Positions 27,714 through 36,594 of a stretch of 64,000 nucleotides of DNA are shown here, in pieces (position 1 is the first letter of the stretch; each line of letters starts with the position of its first letter). Where the stretch lies: assembly GCA_965219405.1 (NCBI GenBank), contig OZ244736.1, positions 868,001 through 932,000 on the forward strand, in the 5' to 3' direction. This stretch comes from VXMO01 sp965219405. Its GTDB lineage: Bacteria > Chloroflexota > Dehalococcoidia > UBA6926. Under the pieces are notes generated by a model. It searched no databases, was not told the DNA's origin, and worked only from the letters and a program-made list of their open reading frames with translations. The translations under genes were made by a program, and so were the position numbers.

Positions 27714-27862
27714 TGCACCGTCCTTCGCACTGATTCGCTCATTGATGAAATTGTATGGTTCTGCCACCTATGGCTGGCTACTGTTTTTGAGTCTCAATTT
27801 TGGCCCTCGAATGGGCTACACTGAGGCGTCGGATGCCCGAATGATAGGGAAGGGGAGGCGTC

Positions 27863-29047
27863 ATGGACTTCCAGCAGTCGGTTGAGGATCTCGCGTTTCG
27901 TGATGAGATTCGCGATTTTGTCACGGAGAATTGGGATGATACTCGCTACCACATGAACGACGTGTCCAACGCGTCTTGGCATCTGGATGACCCGGAGGCG
28001 CTGGAGGCTGCCCACCAATTCGCCAAGAAGCTCGTCGACAAGGGCTGGTACACGATGCACTGGCCCTCGGAGCACGGCGGGCAGGACGCCGGGTTCACCC
28101 GGATGCTGACCTATCGCGAGGAGATGGCCTACCGGGGCGCCCCTGCGAGCGGGGCCTTTGGCGGGGACGCCGTCATCCTGCACGGTACGCCAAGGCAGAA
28201 AGAGGAATGGCTGCCGAAGATCGCGACGGCGGACATGCCTATCGCGCTCGGACTCTCGGAACCCGGCAACGGGTCCGATCTGGCGGGCGTGACGACGCGA
28301 GCCGTTCGAGACGGCGACGATTATGTGATCAACGGCCAGAAGATGTGGACGTCCACGGCGCACCATTCGACGTGGATCCGGATGTTGGTGCGAACAGACA
28401 CGGATGCGCCCAAGCATCGCGGCCTTTCCATCTTCTTTGTCCCCCTGGATTCCCCCGGCATCACGATTCGCCCCATCCATGACATGGCCGGACGACGACG
28501 CTGGAGCGAGGAATTCTTTGAGGACGTGCGCGTGCCATCGCAGTACATGCTCGGCGAGGAGAATCGCGGCTGGTACGTGATGGCGGCGTCGCTCACCGCG
28601 GAGCGTGTAGAGGTCGGCTCGCCGGCGGCCCTGCTCAGGGAGTGGGAGCGATTCGTGGACTTTGCGCGGACATACCGCATCGCCGGCGGCACACCGTTCG
28701 ATGATCCGATCAACCGCCAGCTGCTGGCAGACCTGCGGGTCAAGCTCGGCATGTTCCGCGCCATCTGCTGGAAGGGGGCATGGGACAGCCGTCAGGGCGA
28801 GGACGTGTCACGTATCGCGTCGATCTCACGCGTGTTGTCCGGCGAACTGGTGCAGGAGCTGTGGCGTGGATTCACGCGGATCATCGGCGACGCGGCGCAA
28901 GTGATGCCGGACGGCGCAGATTGGGCGCCGATGGGCGGCTTCATCGGCGTAAACGCGCTGATGAGCACGGGCCGGACTTTCGGCCACGGCACGAAGGAGA
29001 TTCAGCGGAATATTGTGGCGACACGGGGGCTGGGTTTGCCGAGGTAG
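27863..29047 (+). CDS. Acyl-CoA dehydrogenase (FAD-dependent), copy 2
   Basis: 394 residues and clearly paralogous to the gene at 25502. Motifs include LSEPGNGSDLAG, VINGQKMWTS and the C-terminal GHGTKEIQRNIVATRG; His is found where MCAD has the catalytic Glu. AGGGGAGG stands six bases before the ATG. A TACACT hexamer at 27817-27822 is a candidate -10. It probably desaturates a short or branched acyl-CoA; the pair of copies and the crotonases in the window suggest a catabolic side-chain pathway. Confidence 0.93.
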   Translation: MDFQQSVEDLAFRDEIRDFVTENWDDTRYHMNDVSNASWHLDDPEALEAAHQFAKKLVDKGWYTMHWPSEHGGQDAGFTRMLTYREEMAYRGAPASGAFGGDAVILHGTPRQKEEWLPKIATADMPIALGLSEPGNGSDLAGVTTRAVRDGDDYVINGQKMWTSTAHHSTWIRMLVRTDTDAPKHRGLSIFFVPLDSPGITIRPIHDMAGRRRWSEEFFEDVRVPSQYMLGEENRGWYVMAASLTAERVEVGSPAALLREWERFVDFARTYRIAGGTPFDDPINRQLLADLRVKLGMFRAICWKGAWDSRQGEDVSRIASISRVLSGELVQELWRGFTRIIGDAAQVMPDGADWAPMGGFIGVNALMSTGRTFGHGTKEIQRNIVATRGLGLPR

Positions 29048-29111
29048 GGGGCGGTGTTGCAGTCCACCGTGTTTGGTCTGGGGATGAGACACCGCAATGA
29101 AGGAGTAAGTC

Positions 29112-31595
29112 GTGACCAACAGACAATCTGGCTATAGCGTGAACGTAGTCTATAGCTATTCCCATCGTGATACTCAGTACCGGGAATCAATGGAGAAGGC
29201 GCTCTCCATGCTCAGGCGAGACGAGCTATTGTTGGACTGGTCAGACCAGGCGATTCTGGCGGGACAGAGTATATCCGCAACAATCAGAAAAAAACTGGAC
29301 GATGCCGATATTGTCATATTCCTGCTTAGCACGGACTTCTTAGCATCCAAGGAATGCATGCAGGAATGGGATCGTGCACAGCAAATTGCTAGAGAGAGAC
29401 CTCAGCTTGTCCGCATCCCCGTCATCGTACGAAATTGTGCTTGGAAAGACCTGCTAAAGAGAGATGACCTGAAGGCCTTACCAAGAGATGGTGCCCCCAT
29501 TGTTGGTTCTGTGGACCCGGACATGGCTTGGCAGCAAGTATATGAGGGTATCCGGGCAGTCATTGAAGATCTTCGAAATAATTTTGAGCCGAAAGAACCA
29601 TTTCTTGCAAGGATGAGGCGTACGGACTTCGTATCTCAGAAAAGCGTAGACTTACAAGACATTTTCATCTTTTTGCCACTCACCGTGCGTCCATCCCAGG
29701 AAAGGAAATTAGATAGCCCGATTGAAACCGTTACGAATGTCGAGGAACTCCTAAGTAGGAAGTATGCGATAATTCATGGAGAAGACAGGAGTGGCAAGAC
29801 GGCATTGGGGCGCCACATTTTCCTCTCTCTGATTGAACAGTTCAAACCAGTACTACATGTAGACTTACGCGAAGTATCGACAAAGAATCTTGAGAGGGTG
29901 TGCAGAGAGGCGTATCAAAATCAGTTTATGGGTGACTATCAAGAATGGATAAAACAGCCCGAAAAAACGTTGATTTTGGATAACTTGTCGGGCCGGTCTG
30001 AATTGGTTGATTTCATTGTCGCCGCCAAGAGTGTCTTCCAAAATATTGTTGTCACATTGCCGTCAACAATGTTCTACGCTTTCTATCGTGACGAAGCTCG
30101 ATTTGTGGATTTTGAGGAAATGGTGATCGGAAGCCTAACCCAAGTCCAACAAGAGAATCTCATTAGGAAGCGACTGGCCTTGACCAGTGATCATGGAGAT
30201 GTGTCGGATGGGGATGTCGACAGGGTAGAAAACCGAGTCAACGCGATTATCATTGACAACCGTATCGTTCCACGCTTCCCTTTCTTCGTGTTGTGTATCC
30301 TGCAAACATATGAAGCTTTTATGCCCACTAGTCTGAACATTACGTCGTACGGCCACTGTTATTATGCTCTGATTATTGCGAGTTTGAATAGAGCAGGGAT
30401 ATCGAATGAAGACGCCGACATAAATCCTTGTCTCAATTTCGCCGAACATCTGGCTTATGAAAGATACCAAAGTCAGATACAGCGCAGTGGAACGGAATTC
30501 GTTTTTGCCGATTTTGTTAGGAGATATAAGAGAGACTACTTTATTTCCGATGCAGCCACAAATCGGCTAATGCACGAGGAGTTCGGGTTATTGGACCGAG
30601 ACGGACAGTTTCGTAGCGAGTACATGGCATATTTTTTCCTTGGAAGGCGCCTAGCGAGTGACAGTCCTGACAACAAGGAAATCATCAAGGCTATGTGTGA
30701 TGACATTTACGTCTCTAGCAATTATCTGACTTTACTATTTACAATTCATCACGCTAGAGAGCAGGAGATAGTAGATGAAATATTGCTAAGAACAATGATT
30801 TCTCTTGAAGATGTGTCCCCGGCTCACCTGAAGCGCTCTGAAACGCGACGGTTTGCAGATATAGTTGCTCAATTACCGAGTAATGTCTTGTCCTCGAGAA
30901 GCGTTGAAACTGAAAGGCAGCAAGAGCGAGCCCGACGGGATGAGTTGCGCAACAACGTTGCTGAAATTGGAGAAGATGATTTCGATGATACCGATCAGCA
31001 AGAGGCAGTGAATGACATATATAAGGTTCTGAAGAATAATGAGATTATGGGGCAGGTTCTTCGTAACAATTATGGGAATATCGAAAGAGCGCGCATCGAA
31101 GAGATCATTGAGGTGATGGCTGACGGTGGATTGCGGCTCGTCAACGCGATTCTGCGAGATGAAGACGAGATCGCCGGGATGGCCATGTACGTCAAGGCAA
31201 AGAATCCGACCTATGAAATGAAGGATATAAGACGCCACCTCGGCTTTTTTTCCTTCATCTGGACGATGATAAACGTTGAAAAAATCGTAGAGGCCGTCAA
31301 CGTTCCGGAGATACGGCCGGCGATTCGAAATGTTGCGGCCACGAGAGATAACCCTGCATATGATCTGATCTCGTATTTTGTGTTGCTCGATTCCGCGCCT
31401 AAGTTGAGTGCACCAGTCAGAGATACACTTTCTGCGCTGCTAAAGAAGCACGAGGATCCATTTGTGAAGGGAGTATTGTCTCTGAGAACCCAATGGTTTA
31501 TGAATACACATCGCAGTGAGGCCCAGATCGAGCAGTCTGTGTGCGCCCTCTTGGGGATACGTTACTATCCACGTCCGCGAGGTCGGCTAACGTGA
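29112..31595 (+). CDS. TIR-STAND NTPase, predicted antiphage defence protein
   Basis: 827 residues. Residues about 8-140 form a TIR domain (NVVYSYSHRD, ILAGQSISATIRKKL, DIVIFLLSTDFLASKECMQEW, where the Glu after the Cys fits the NADase site). A STAND-type NTPase follows, with Walker A HGEDRSGKTALG near residue 222 and Walker B LILDNLSG near 288, then a long helical part without recognisable repeats. I recall similar TIR proteins with the nSTAND4 small domain. Related proteins sense phage and deplete NAD. The start is GTG, with GGAG seven bases before. The gene is much AT-richer than its surroundings, and a tRNA-Gln lies beyond its end. No partner gene is seen. Confidence 0.82.
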   Translation: MTNRQSGYSVNVVYSYSHRDTQYRESMEKALSMLRRDELLLDWSDQAILAGQSISATIRKKLDDADIVIFLLSTDFLASKECMQEWDRAQQIARERPQLVRIPVIVRNCAWKDLLKRDDLKALPRDGAPIVGSVDPDMAWQQVYEGIRAVIEDLRNNFEPKEPFLARMRRTDFVSQKSVDLQDIFIFLPLTVRPSQERKLDSPIETVTNVEELLSRKYAIIHGEDRSGKTALGRHIFLSLIEQFKPVLHVDLREVSTKNLERVCREAYQNQFMGDYQEWIKQPEKTLILDNLSGRSELVDFIVAAKSVFQNIVVTLPSTMFYAFYRDEARFVDFEEMVIGSLTQVQQENLIRKRLALTSDHGDVSDGDVDRVENRVNAIIIDNRIVPRFPFFVLCILQTYEAFMPTSLNITSYGHCYYALIIASLNRAGISNEDADINPCLNFAEHLAYERYQSQIQRSGTEFVFADFVRRYKRDYFISDAATNRLMHEEFGLLDRDGQFRSEYMAYFFLGRRLASDSPDNKEIIKAMCDDIYVSSNYLTLLFTIHHAREQEIVDEILLRTMISLEDVSPAHLKRSETRRFADIVAQLPSNVLSSRSVETERQQERARRDELRNNVAEIGEDDFDDTDQQEAVNDIYKVLKNNEIMGQVLRNNYGNIERARIEEIIEVMADGGLRLVNAILRDEDEIAGMAMYVKAKNPTYEMKDIRRHLGFFSFIWTMINVEKIVEAVNVPEIRPAIRNVAATRDNPAYDLISYFVLLDSAPKLSAPVRDTLSALLKKHEDPFVKGVLSLRTQWFMNTHRSEAQIEQSVCALLGIRYYPRPRGRLT

Positions 31596-32030
31596 GTAGC
31601 TACCATGGTAAGTAAGACCTTGGCGGTGCGTCACGGAGTCTAGCAGGGACATGCATATCCGGAACATCTTGTCTTCCGGACACTCTCTCCCACTGGGAGC
31701 ATCCGGGTTCCTCGGCTGTGCTCAGGGTGACGGAGGGACACTTCAGTCATCCCAGCGCTATTATAAGACCGCGATTGCGCAGGACGGGTTCCGTGTGGGT
31801 GCGGAGGTAACAGCGGAACATATATCGATGCCGAGGCGGCGCGCGTGGAGGCGGAGCGGGCAATCAGATGGATCCAGAGCGGTGATCATCCTGCTATCGA
31901 CGATCGCTGGCGCACCTGGACGCCTCCACTGGAATGGGGAATCCCGATGCTGGCGCCCGGTTGGGAGACGCTGCCAACTGAGGTCTTATAGTGGCTCGTT
32001 AGGCAGTGCGCGGGTGTCGCATGTACGCTT
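31596..32030. other. Intergenic stretch with a possible gene remnant
   Basis: No full gene. GCTCAGGGTGA near 31720 repeats a motif of the element at 7020. From 31767 to 31991 one frame is open for 74 codons with no good start; it reads like coding sequence (RWIQSGDHPAIDDRW, then TWTPPLEWGIPML, ending in a stop). This is probably the tail of a gene cut when the TIR-STAND gene arrived, or a small unannotated gene starting at GTG. Codon use is GC-rich like the chromosome, unlike the TIR-STAND gene. Confidence 0.3.
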
Positions 32031-32104
32031 TGGCTGGGGAACGTGGATTCGAACCACGACTAACAGATTCAGAGTCTGTCGTCCTACCGTTAGACGATTC
32101 CCCA
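32031..32104 (-). tRNA. tRNA-Gln (anticodon CTG)
   Basis: The minus strand folds as a full cloverleaf: acceptor TGGGGAA with TTCCCCA, D-arm GTCTAACGGTAGGAC, anticodon arm ACAGA-CTCTGAA-TCTGT, T-arm CGTGG-TTCGAAT-CCACG, discriminator G, and an encoded CCA. Anticodon CTG reads CAG. The TGGGG start is typical of bacterial glutamine tRNAs. TACTAT at 32125-32130 on the same strand may be its -10. Confidence 0.95.
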
Positions 32105-32225
32105 GCAGGAGCATCGCGCTATCCATAGTACCCTCAATCGCAAGGTCAAGGCGCGCGATTTCAGTAGAATGGACACCTATAGGCATCCATGATGGCACAC
32201 TGCATTGCCGCCGCTTTCATAGGCG

Positions 32226-32231
32226 TACACT
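32226..32231 (+). promoter_or_regulatory. -10 element giving a leaderless copA transcript
   Basis: TACACT, then six bases, then ATG 32238. There is no Shine-Dalgarno. The only -35-like hexamer (TTGCCG at 32205) has a short spacer of 15 bases. Confidence 0.45.
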
Positions 32232-32237
32232 ATCCGC

Positions 32238-34733
32238 ATGGCAACCACTGAATCTGACGACAGGCTTTCGCAGCTTGAGACCATCTCTATCAGCGTCTCC
32301 GGCATGACCTGCGCCGCGTGCGTGATGCACGTGGAGCATGCGCTGACGGACGTGCCCGGCGTGTCCGAAGCGCGCGTGAACCTGGCTACTGAGAAGGCTG
32401 TCGTTGAACTCACCGATGAGCTTTCATTTGACGTCATCGCCTCTGCCGTCAAAGACGCGGGCTACGGAGCGCGGACGGAGACACAGCGGCTGTTCATCGA
32501 GCCGGAGGAGGGTAGTAACAACGACCGCGACCGGGCCGTGACGGCGTTGATGCGCCTCCGCGGCGTCCGGTGGGTGACGCCGGATGAGGAGGACTCCACC
32601 GCTGTCACAATCGAGCACTACAGCGCTGCCGTTGATGCCAGTGATCTGCGCGGCGCAGTTGTGGGCGTCGGGCTGCGCGTCGCGAGTATCGAGGAGAAAG
32701 AGGACGCGCGTGTCGTCGCCAAAGAGGAGGAAGAGCGGGCGCTGCGAATGCGATTCCTCGTTGCGTTATCCAGCGGCGCGTTCGTCATGCTGCTCGGAAT
32801 GCTCAGCGCCGTTCCTGATCAGTTTGCGCACCTGATCATGTTCGCCATCGCGACGCCGATTCAGTTCTGGGCGGGTTCACTTTTCTATGCCAGCGCGTGG
32901 TCGGCGCTCAAACAGCGCACGTCCAACATGAACACACTCATCTCGTTGGGTACGACAGCGGCGTATCTCTACAGTGTGGCGGCGACGTTCGCGCCGGGAT
33001 TCTTTGAGTCGGCGGGCGGCGAGGCGGCGGTCTATTACGATACGGCGATCATCATCATCGCGCTCATCCTCATGGGTCGGTGGATGGAGGCGCGTGCGCG
33101 GGGCAGGGCGGCGGACGCCATCGCCTCGCTCCTGGGCCTTCAGCCGAAATCGGCACGCGTCATGCGTGACGGCGCAGAGGTGATGCTGCCTGTGGAGAGC
33201 GTGCTGCCTGATGACATCGTCGCCGTGCGCCCCGGGGAGCGGCTACCGGTCGACGGGATCGTTACCGAAGGCGCGTCCACCATCGACGAGTCGATGCTGA
33301 CAGGGGAGAGCATCCCCGTCGATAAGTGCGAGGGCGATGAGGTCTACGGCGCGACGGTGAACGGGACAGGTGCGTTCCGCCTGCGCGCGACGCGGGTTGG
33401 CAAGGATACCGCGCTCTCGCAGATTGTCCGACTTGTGGAGGAGGCGCAGGGCTCCAAAGCCCCGGTGCAACGACTCGCGGATCTGATCTCGTCCTATTTC
33501 GTGCCGACCGTCGTCGCCGTCTCCATCATCACGTTTATCTTCTGGATCACGCTGGGGCCTGATCCGACCTTCACACTCGCCACACTCAACATGGTGGCTG
33601 TGTTGATCATCGCCTGCCCGTGCGCGTTGGGGCTTGCCACGCCCACGGCCATCATGGTCGGCACGGGCAAGGGCGCGGAGAACGGCGTTCTCATCCGCAA
33701 TGCGCAGGCGCTTGAGCTTGCCAGCAAGGTCCGTACCGTTGCGCTGGATAAGACGGGAACCATCACGCAGGGCCGCCCCGCCGTGACGGATGTCTTTACA
33801 GTTCACACCGCCGCTGAGAGCGACGTATTAGCCGTCGCCGCGGCGGTCGAGGCGAACTCCGAGCATCCGCTGGCGGAGGCCGTGCTGTCCCGCGCGGGCA
33901 AGGCGGCAGGGCAGGACATGACAGTCACGGACTTTGAGGCGCTGCCCGGCGCGGGCGTCACGGCGAGCGTCGATGGCCGTGCCATTATCGTCGGTAGTGC
34001 GCGGTTGCTAGCCGAGCGTGGCGCGGACATGCCGAACGCCCTGCGTGAAAGCGCGGACACACTGGCCGAGCAGGGCAAGACGCTGATGTTCGTCGCGGTG
34101 GATGGCGAGGTCATCGGGGTGTTGGCCATCCAGGACCCGGTGAAACCGTCGGCGGCGCGCGCCGTTGAGAGGCTCCACGCGCTTGGCGTCGGCACCGTGA
34201 TGCTGACGGGGGACAACCGGGCGACAGCGCAGGCCATCGCGCGGCAGGTAGGCATTACGGAGGCGCGTGCTGAGGTGCTGCCCGCGCAGAAAGCGGAGGC
34301 CGTGGCCGCGCTGCAGACCGGAAGCGGGTACGTCGCGATGGTAGGCGACGGCATCAATGACGCGCCCGCGTTGGCACAGGCGGACGTTGGCATCGCTATC
34401 GGCACAGGTGCTGATGTGGCGATGGAAGCCGCGGACGTGACGTTGGTGAGCGGCGATCCGAATGGGATTGCGACGGCTATCCAGCTCTCTCGCCGCACGG
34501 TGTGGACCATCTGGCAGAATCTCTTCTGGGCGTTCATCTACAACGCGACGTTGATTCCAATCGCAGCGGGTGTGTTGTATGTGATATTCAGTGACGGCGT
34601 GCCGACTGGCCTTCAGTTCGCACTGGGCGAACAGGGATTCCTCAATCCGATGATGGCCGCCGCCGCAATGGCCATGTCCAGCGTGAGCGTGGTGCTGAAC
34701 TCCCTGCGGTTGAAGAGGTTTAAGGCGGGGTAG
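32238..34733 (+). CDS. copA: Copper-exporting P1B-type ATPase (CopA)
   Basis: 831 residues. The protein pumps Cu(I) out of the cytoplasm. One N-terminal heavy-metal domain is intact (GMTCAACV, Cys25 and Cys28). A second domain-like stretch (residues about 90-160) lacks the CxxC. Then come the transmembrane part with CPC (IIACPCALGLATPT), the phosphorylation site DKTGT, SEHPLAEAV, and GDGINDAPALAQAD. The CPC with this pattern marks the Cu(I) subgroup. It is preceded by a -10 with no Shine-Dalgarno. The next gene encodes a YHS-domain protein, likely a copper-handling partner. Confidence 0.96.
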   Translation: MATTESDDRLSQLETISISVSGMTCAACVMHVEHALTDVPGVSEARVNLATEKAVVELTDELSFDVIASAVKDAGYGARTETQRLFIEPEEGSNNDRDRAVTALMRLRGVRWVTPDEEDSTAVTIEHYSAAVDASDLRGAVVGVGLRVASIEEKEDARVVAKEEEERALRMRFLVALSSGAFVMLLGMLSAVPDQFAHLIMFAIATPIQFWAGSLFYASAWSALKQRTSNMNTLISLGTTAAYLYSVAATFAPGFFESAGGEAAVYYDTAIIIIALILMGRWMEARARGRAADAIASLLGLQPKSARVMRDGAEVMLPVESVLPDDIVAVRPGERLPVDGIVTEGASTIDESMLTGESIPVDKCEGDEVYGATVNGTGAFRLRATRVGKDTALSQIVRLVEEAQGSKAPVQRLADLISSYFVPTVVAVSIITFIFWITLGPDPTFTLATLNMVAVLIIACPCALGLATPTAIMVGTGKGAENGVLIRNAQALELASKVRTVALDKTGTITQGRPAVTDVFTVHTAAESDVLAVAAAVEANSEHPLAEAVLSRAGKAAGQDMTVTDFEALPGAGVTASVDGRAIIVGSARLLAERGADMPNALRESADTLAEQGKTLMFVAVDGEVIGVLAIQDPVKPSAARAVERLHALGVGTVMLTGDNRATAQAIARQVGITEARAEVLPAQKAEAVAALQTGSGYVAMVGDGINDAPALAQADVGIAIGTGADVAMEAADVTLVSGDPNGIATAIQLSRRTVWTIWQNLFWAFIYNATLIPIAAGVLYVIFSDGVPTGLQFALGEQGFLNPMMAAAAMAMSSVSVVLNSLRLKRFKAG

Positions 34734-34840
34734 ACTGCCGCTGGGGCACCTCCTGTTCATTGTCCCCGTGTCGTGTTCGTGTGGGGTAGGATTGAGTATT
34801 GCTCCTGATTGGAGTTCATCGTGGATGGAGGTCTCAGGCA

Positions 34841-35047
34841 ATGGTCGGCAAGATTTTGGGGTTTATGAAGAAGGAGGAGCCGGCGGAGGATCCGGTCTGC
34901 CACATGATGGTCAGTCCGAGCAAGCCGCCCGGGGGCTCTTATGAGCATGAGGGGACGACGTATTACTTCTGCGGGCCCGGTTGCCGCGTTGCGTTTTCCA
35001 AGGAGCCGCAGGCGTACCTGAGCGGCGAAAAGAGCATGGACATGTAG
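34841..35047 (+). CDS. YHS-domain metal-binding protein
   Basis: 68 residues. The YHS core is complete: DPVCHMMV, then YYFCGPGCRVAFSKEPQAYL. These small domains carry soft metals such as copper and occur fused to, or next to, CopA ATPases. A strong ribosome site, GGAGGT at 34827-34832, eight bases before ATG 34841, decides this start over the upstream TTG/GTG options. The gap of about 100 bases to copA leaves room for a separate start of transcription, but joint function in copper export is likely. Confidence 0.9.
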   Translation: MVGKILGFMKKEEPAEDPVCHMMVSPSKPPGGSYEHEGTTYYFCGPGCRVAFSKEPQAYLSGEKSMDM

Positions 35048-35157
35048 GGAGAACCCGGTTGTTCACGAGTAGTATTCTCAAACTCTTCCGCAAAGCGACC
35101 CGATCGATTAGGTCGGGTCGCGGTGTCAATTCGACAACGAAACTGAACAGTCACCGC

Positions 35158-36519
35158 ATGGCCGCAGTCTGGCTTTGGCTTGCAGGGATTCTGACGGTTG
35201 CGCTGATCGGCGCGGCGTGCGATGACTTCACATCAGACATGGCAGGATCGCCGGTTGCCCCGGCGCCGACACCGGTCATCGAACTGGCACCGACCGAAAC
35301 ACCCGTACCCACGGTCACTCCTCCGCCCGCGCCAACGCCAACTGCCGCTGCGCCGGCACCCACACGGGCTGCGGGCGATCCGTCGTGCGTCCTTGATCCG
35401 CCGGAGCTCGATCATCCGACCATTTCAGCAAGTGATGAGGCATGGCGATTCCTGTTTGAACTGACGCAAGATTTCAGCCCTCGCAAGAGCGCGACGGACG
35501 AGGAGTACGCGGCGGGCGATGAGTTGAACTGTGTGCTCACGGAGATCGGGTATAGCACTGAATTTCAGGACTTCCAGCGGTTGGTGAACACCGTATCCTC
35601 GGTCGTTGTGGGTCCCCAAGCGCCGACCGGCCTGGAGGCGATCCAATCTCGGCCCATTGAGGACTCCTTTGTGGGAGGGGCCGCCGGTGAACTGGTTTTT
35701 GTTGGCTTGGCGCTCGAAAGCGATGTTGGTGAGCGACGGCTGGATGGAAAAGTGGCCCTGATTGAACGCGGAGCCATCACGTTCCAGGAAAAGGTGGAAC
35801 GGGTTGAGGCTGCAGGCGCTGTTGGCGCCGTTATCTTTAATAGCGAGGATGTGCTGTTCCGGGGCGTCATGGCAACTCCCGATGATGTGCCCGGCATACC
35901 GGCGGTTGGCATCAGCCGCGGGAATGGCCTCGCGCTGCAGGAGGCGATCGAGGAGGGCGGCCTGGAAGTGACTGTGGGCGTCAGGAACATCTATCAACCG
36001 TCGCGCAACCTGATCGCCGAGAAACCGGGTGGGCCGGACCGGCAGGGTGTAGTCATCATCGGCGCTCACTACGACACCGTGCACCTGACGCAGGGTGCGA
36101 ACGACAATGGATCCGGCTTGACGGCTCTATTCGCAATCGCCAATCACATCATTGACAGAGATTACCCATTCACTGTGAGGTTGTTGCTGTTCGGGTCAGA
36201 AGAGGTAGGGCTAATCGGCAGCAGATACTATGTGGAGCAACTGACGGAAGACGAACGTGAAGAGATCATCGCCATGATCAACTTCGAAGTGACCGGCGGC
36301 ATCCCGTTTGATGAATTGCCCCCGAGGACGATGTTTGGAAGCGATCATGTGCCGTTCCACGATGCGAACATACCCGTGATTATCCTGAGGGCCGACGATG
36401 TCTCGCGCATCAACTCGCCGCGTGACCCCCTGGATTTTGTCGACTCGCAACTGATTGTCTGGGCGGCGGACATCGGTATCGGTCTTCTGGATCACCTCGC
36501 GGAAACCCATCGGAATTAG
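35158..36519 (+). CDS. M28 zinc aminopeptidase lipoprotein with PA domain
   Basis: 453 residues. An N-terminal hydrophobic segment ends in LIGAAC, so it is probably lipid-anchored, and is followed by a Thr/Pro-rich spacer. A PA domain (about 190-290) precedes the M28 catalytic part. Zinc and catalytic residues are visible: IIGAHYDTVH, GANDNGSG, FGSEEVGLIGS, NFEVTG (Glu where most have Asp) and GSDHVPFHDANIPV. It would trim peptides outside the cell. ATG 35158 gives a clean signal sequence; TTG 35059, which has AGGGAGA before it, would add 33 basic residues and is less likely. Confidence 0.88.
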   Translation: MAAVWLWLAGILTVALIGAACDDFTSDMAGSPVAPAPTPVIELAPTETPVPTVTPPPAPTPTAAAPAPTRAAGDPSCVLDPPELDHPTISASDEAWRFLFELTQDFSPRKSATDEEYAAGDELNCVLTEIGYSTEFQDFQRLVNTVSSVVVGPQAPTGLEAIQSRPIEDSFVGGAAGELVFVGLALESDVGERRLDGKVALIERGAITFQEKVERVEAAGAVGAVIFNSEDVLFRGVMATPDDVPGIPAVGISRGNGLALQEAIEEGGLEVTVGVRNIYQPSRNLIAEKPGGPDRQGVVIIGAHYDTVHLTQGANDNGSGLTALFAIANHIIDRDYPFTVRLLLFGSEEVGLIGSRYYVEQLTEDEREEIIAMINFEVTGGIPFDELPPRTMFGSDHVPFHDANIPVIILRADDVSRINSPRDPLDFVDSQLIVWAADIGIGLLDHLAETHRN

Positions 36520-36594
36520 ACGCCATTATCGAGGCTATGCGGGTTCTGTAATGTGGGGATTGAAGAGAGCAAGATTGATCAGGGAGTAGCTGCC

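Noticed and set aside
25502..29047. Loss of the MCAD-type catalytic Glu in both acyl-CoA dehydrogenases as a sign of inactivity
   Set aside because: GGT-xEIQRN-type endings with Gly at this place are common in active bacterial enzymes that carry the base on another helix.
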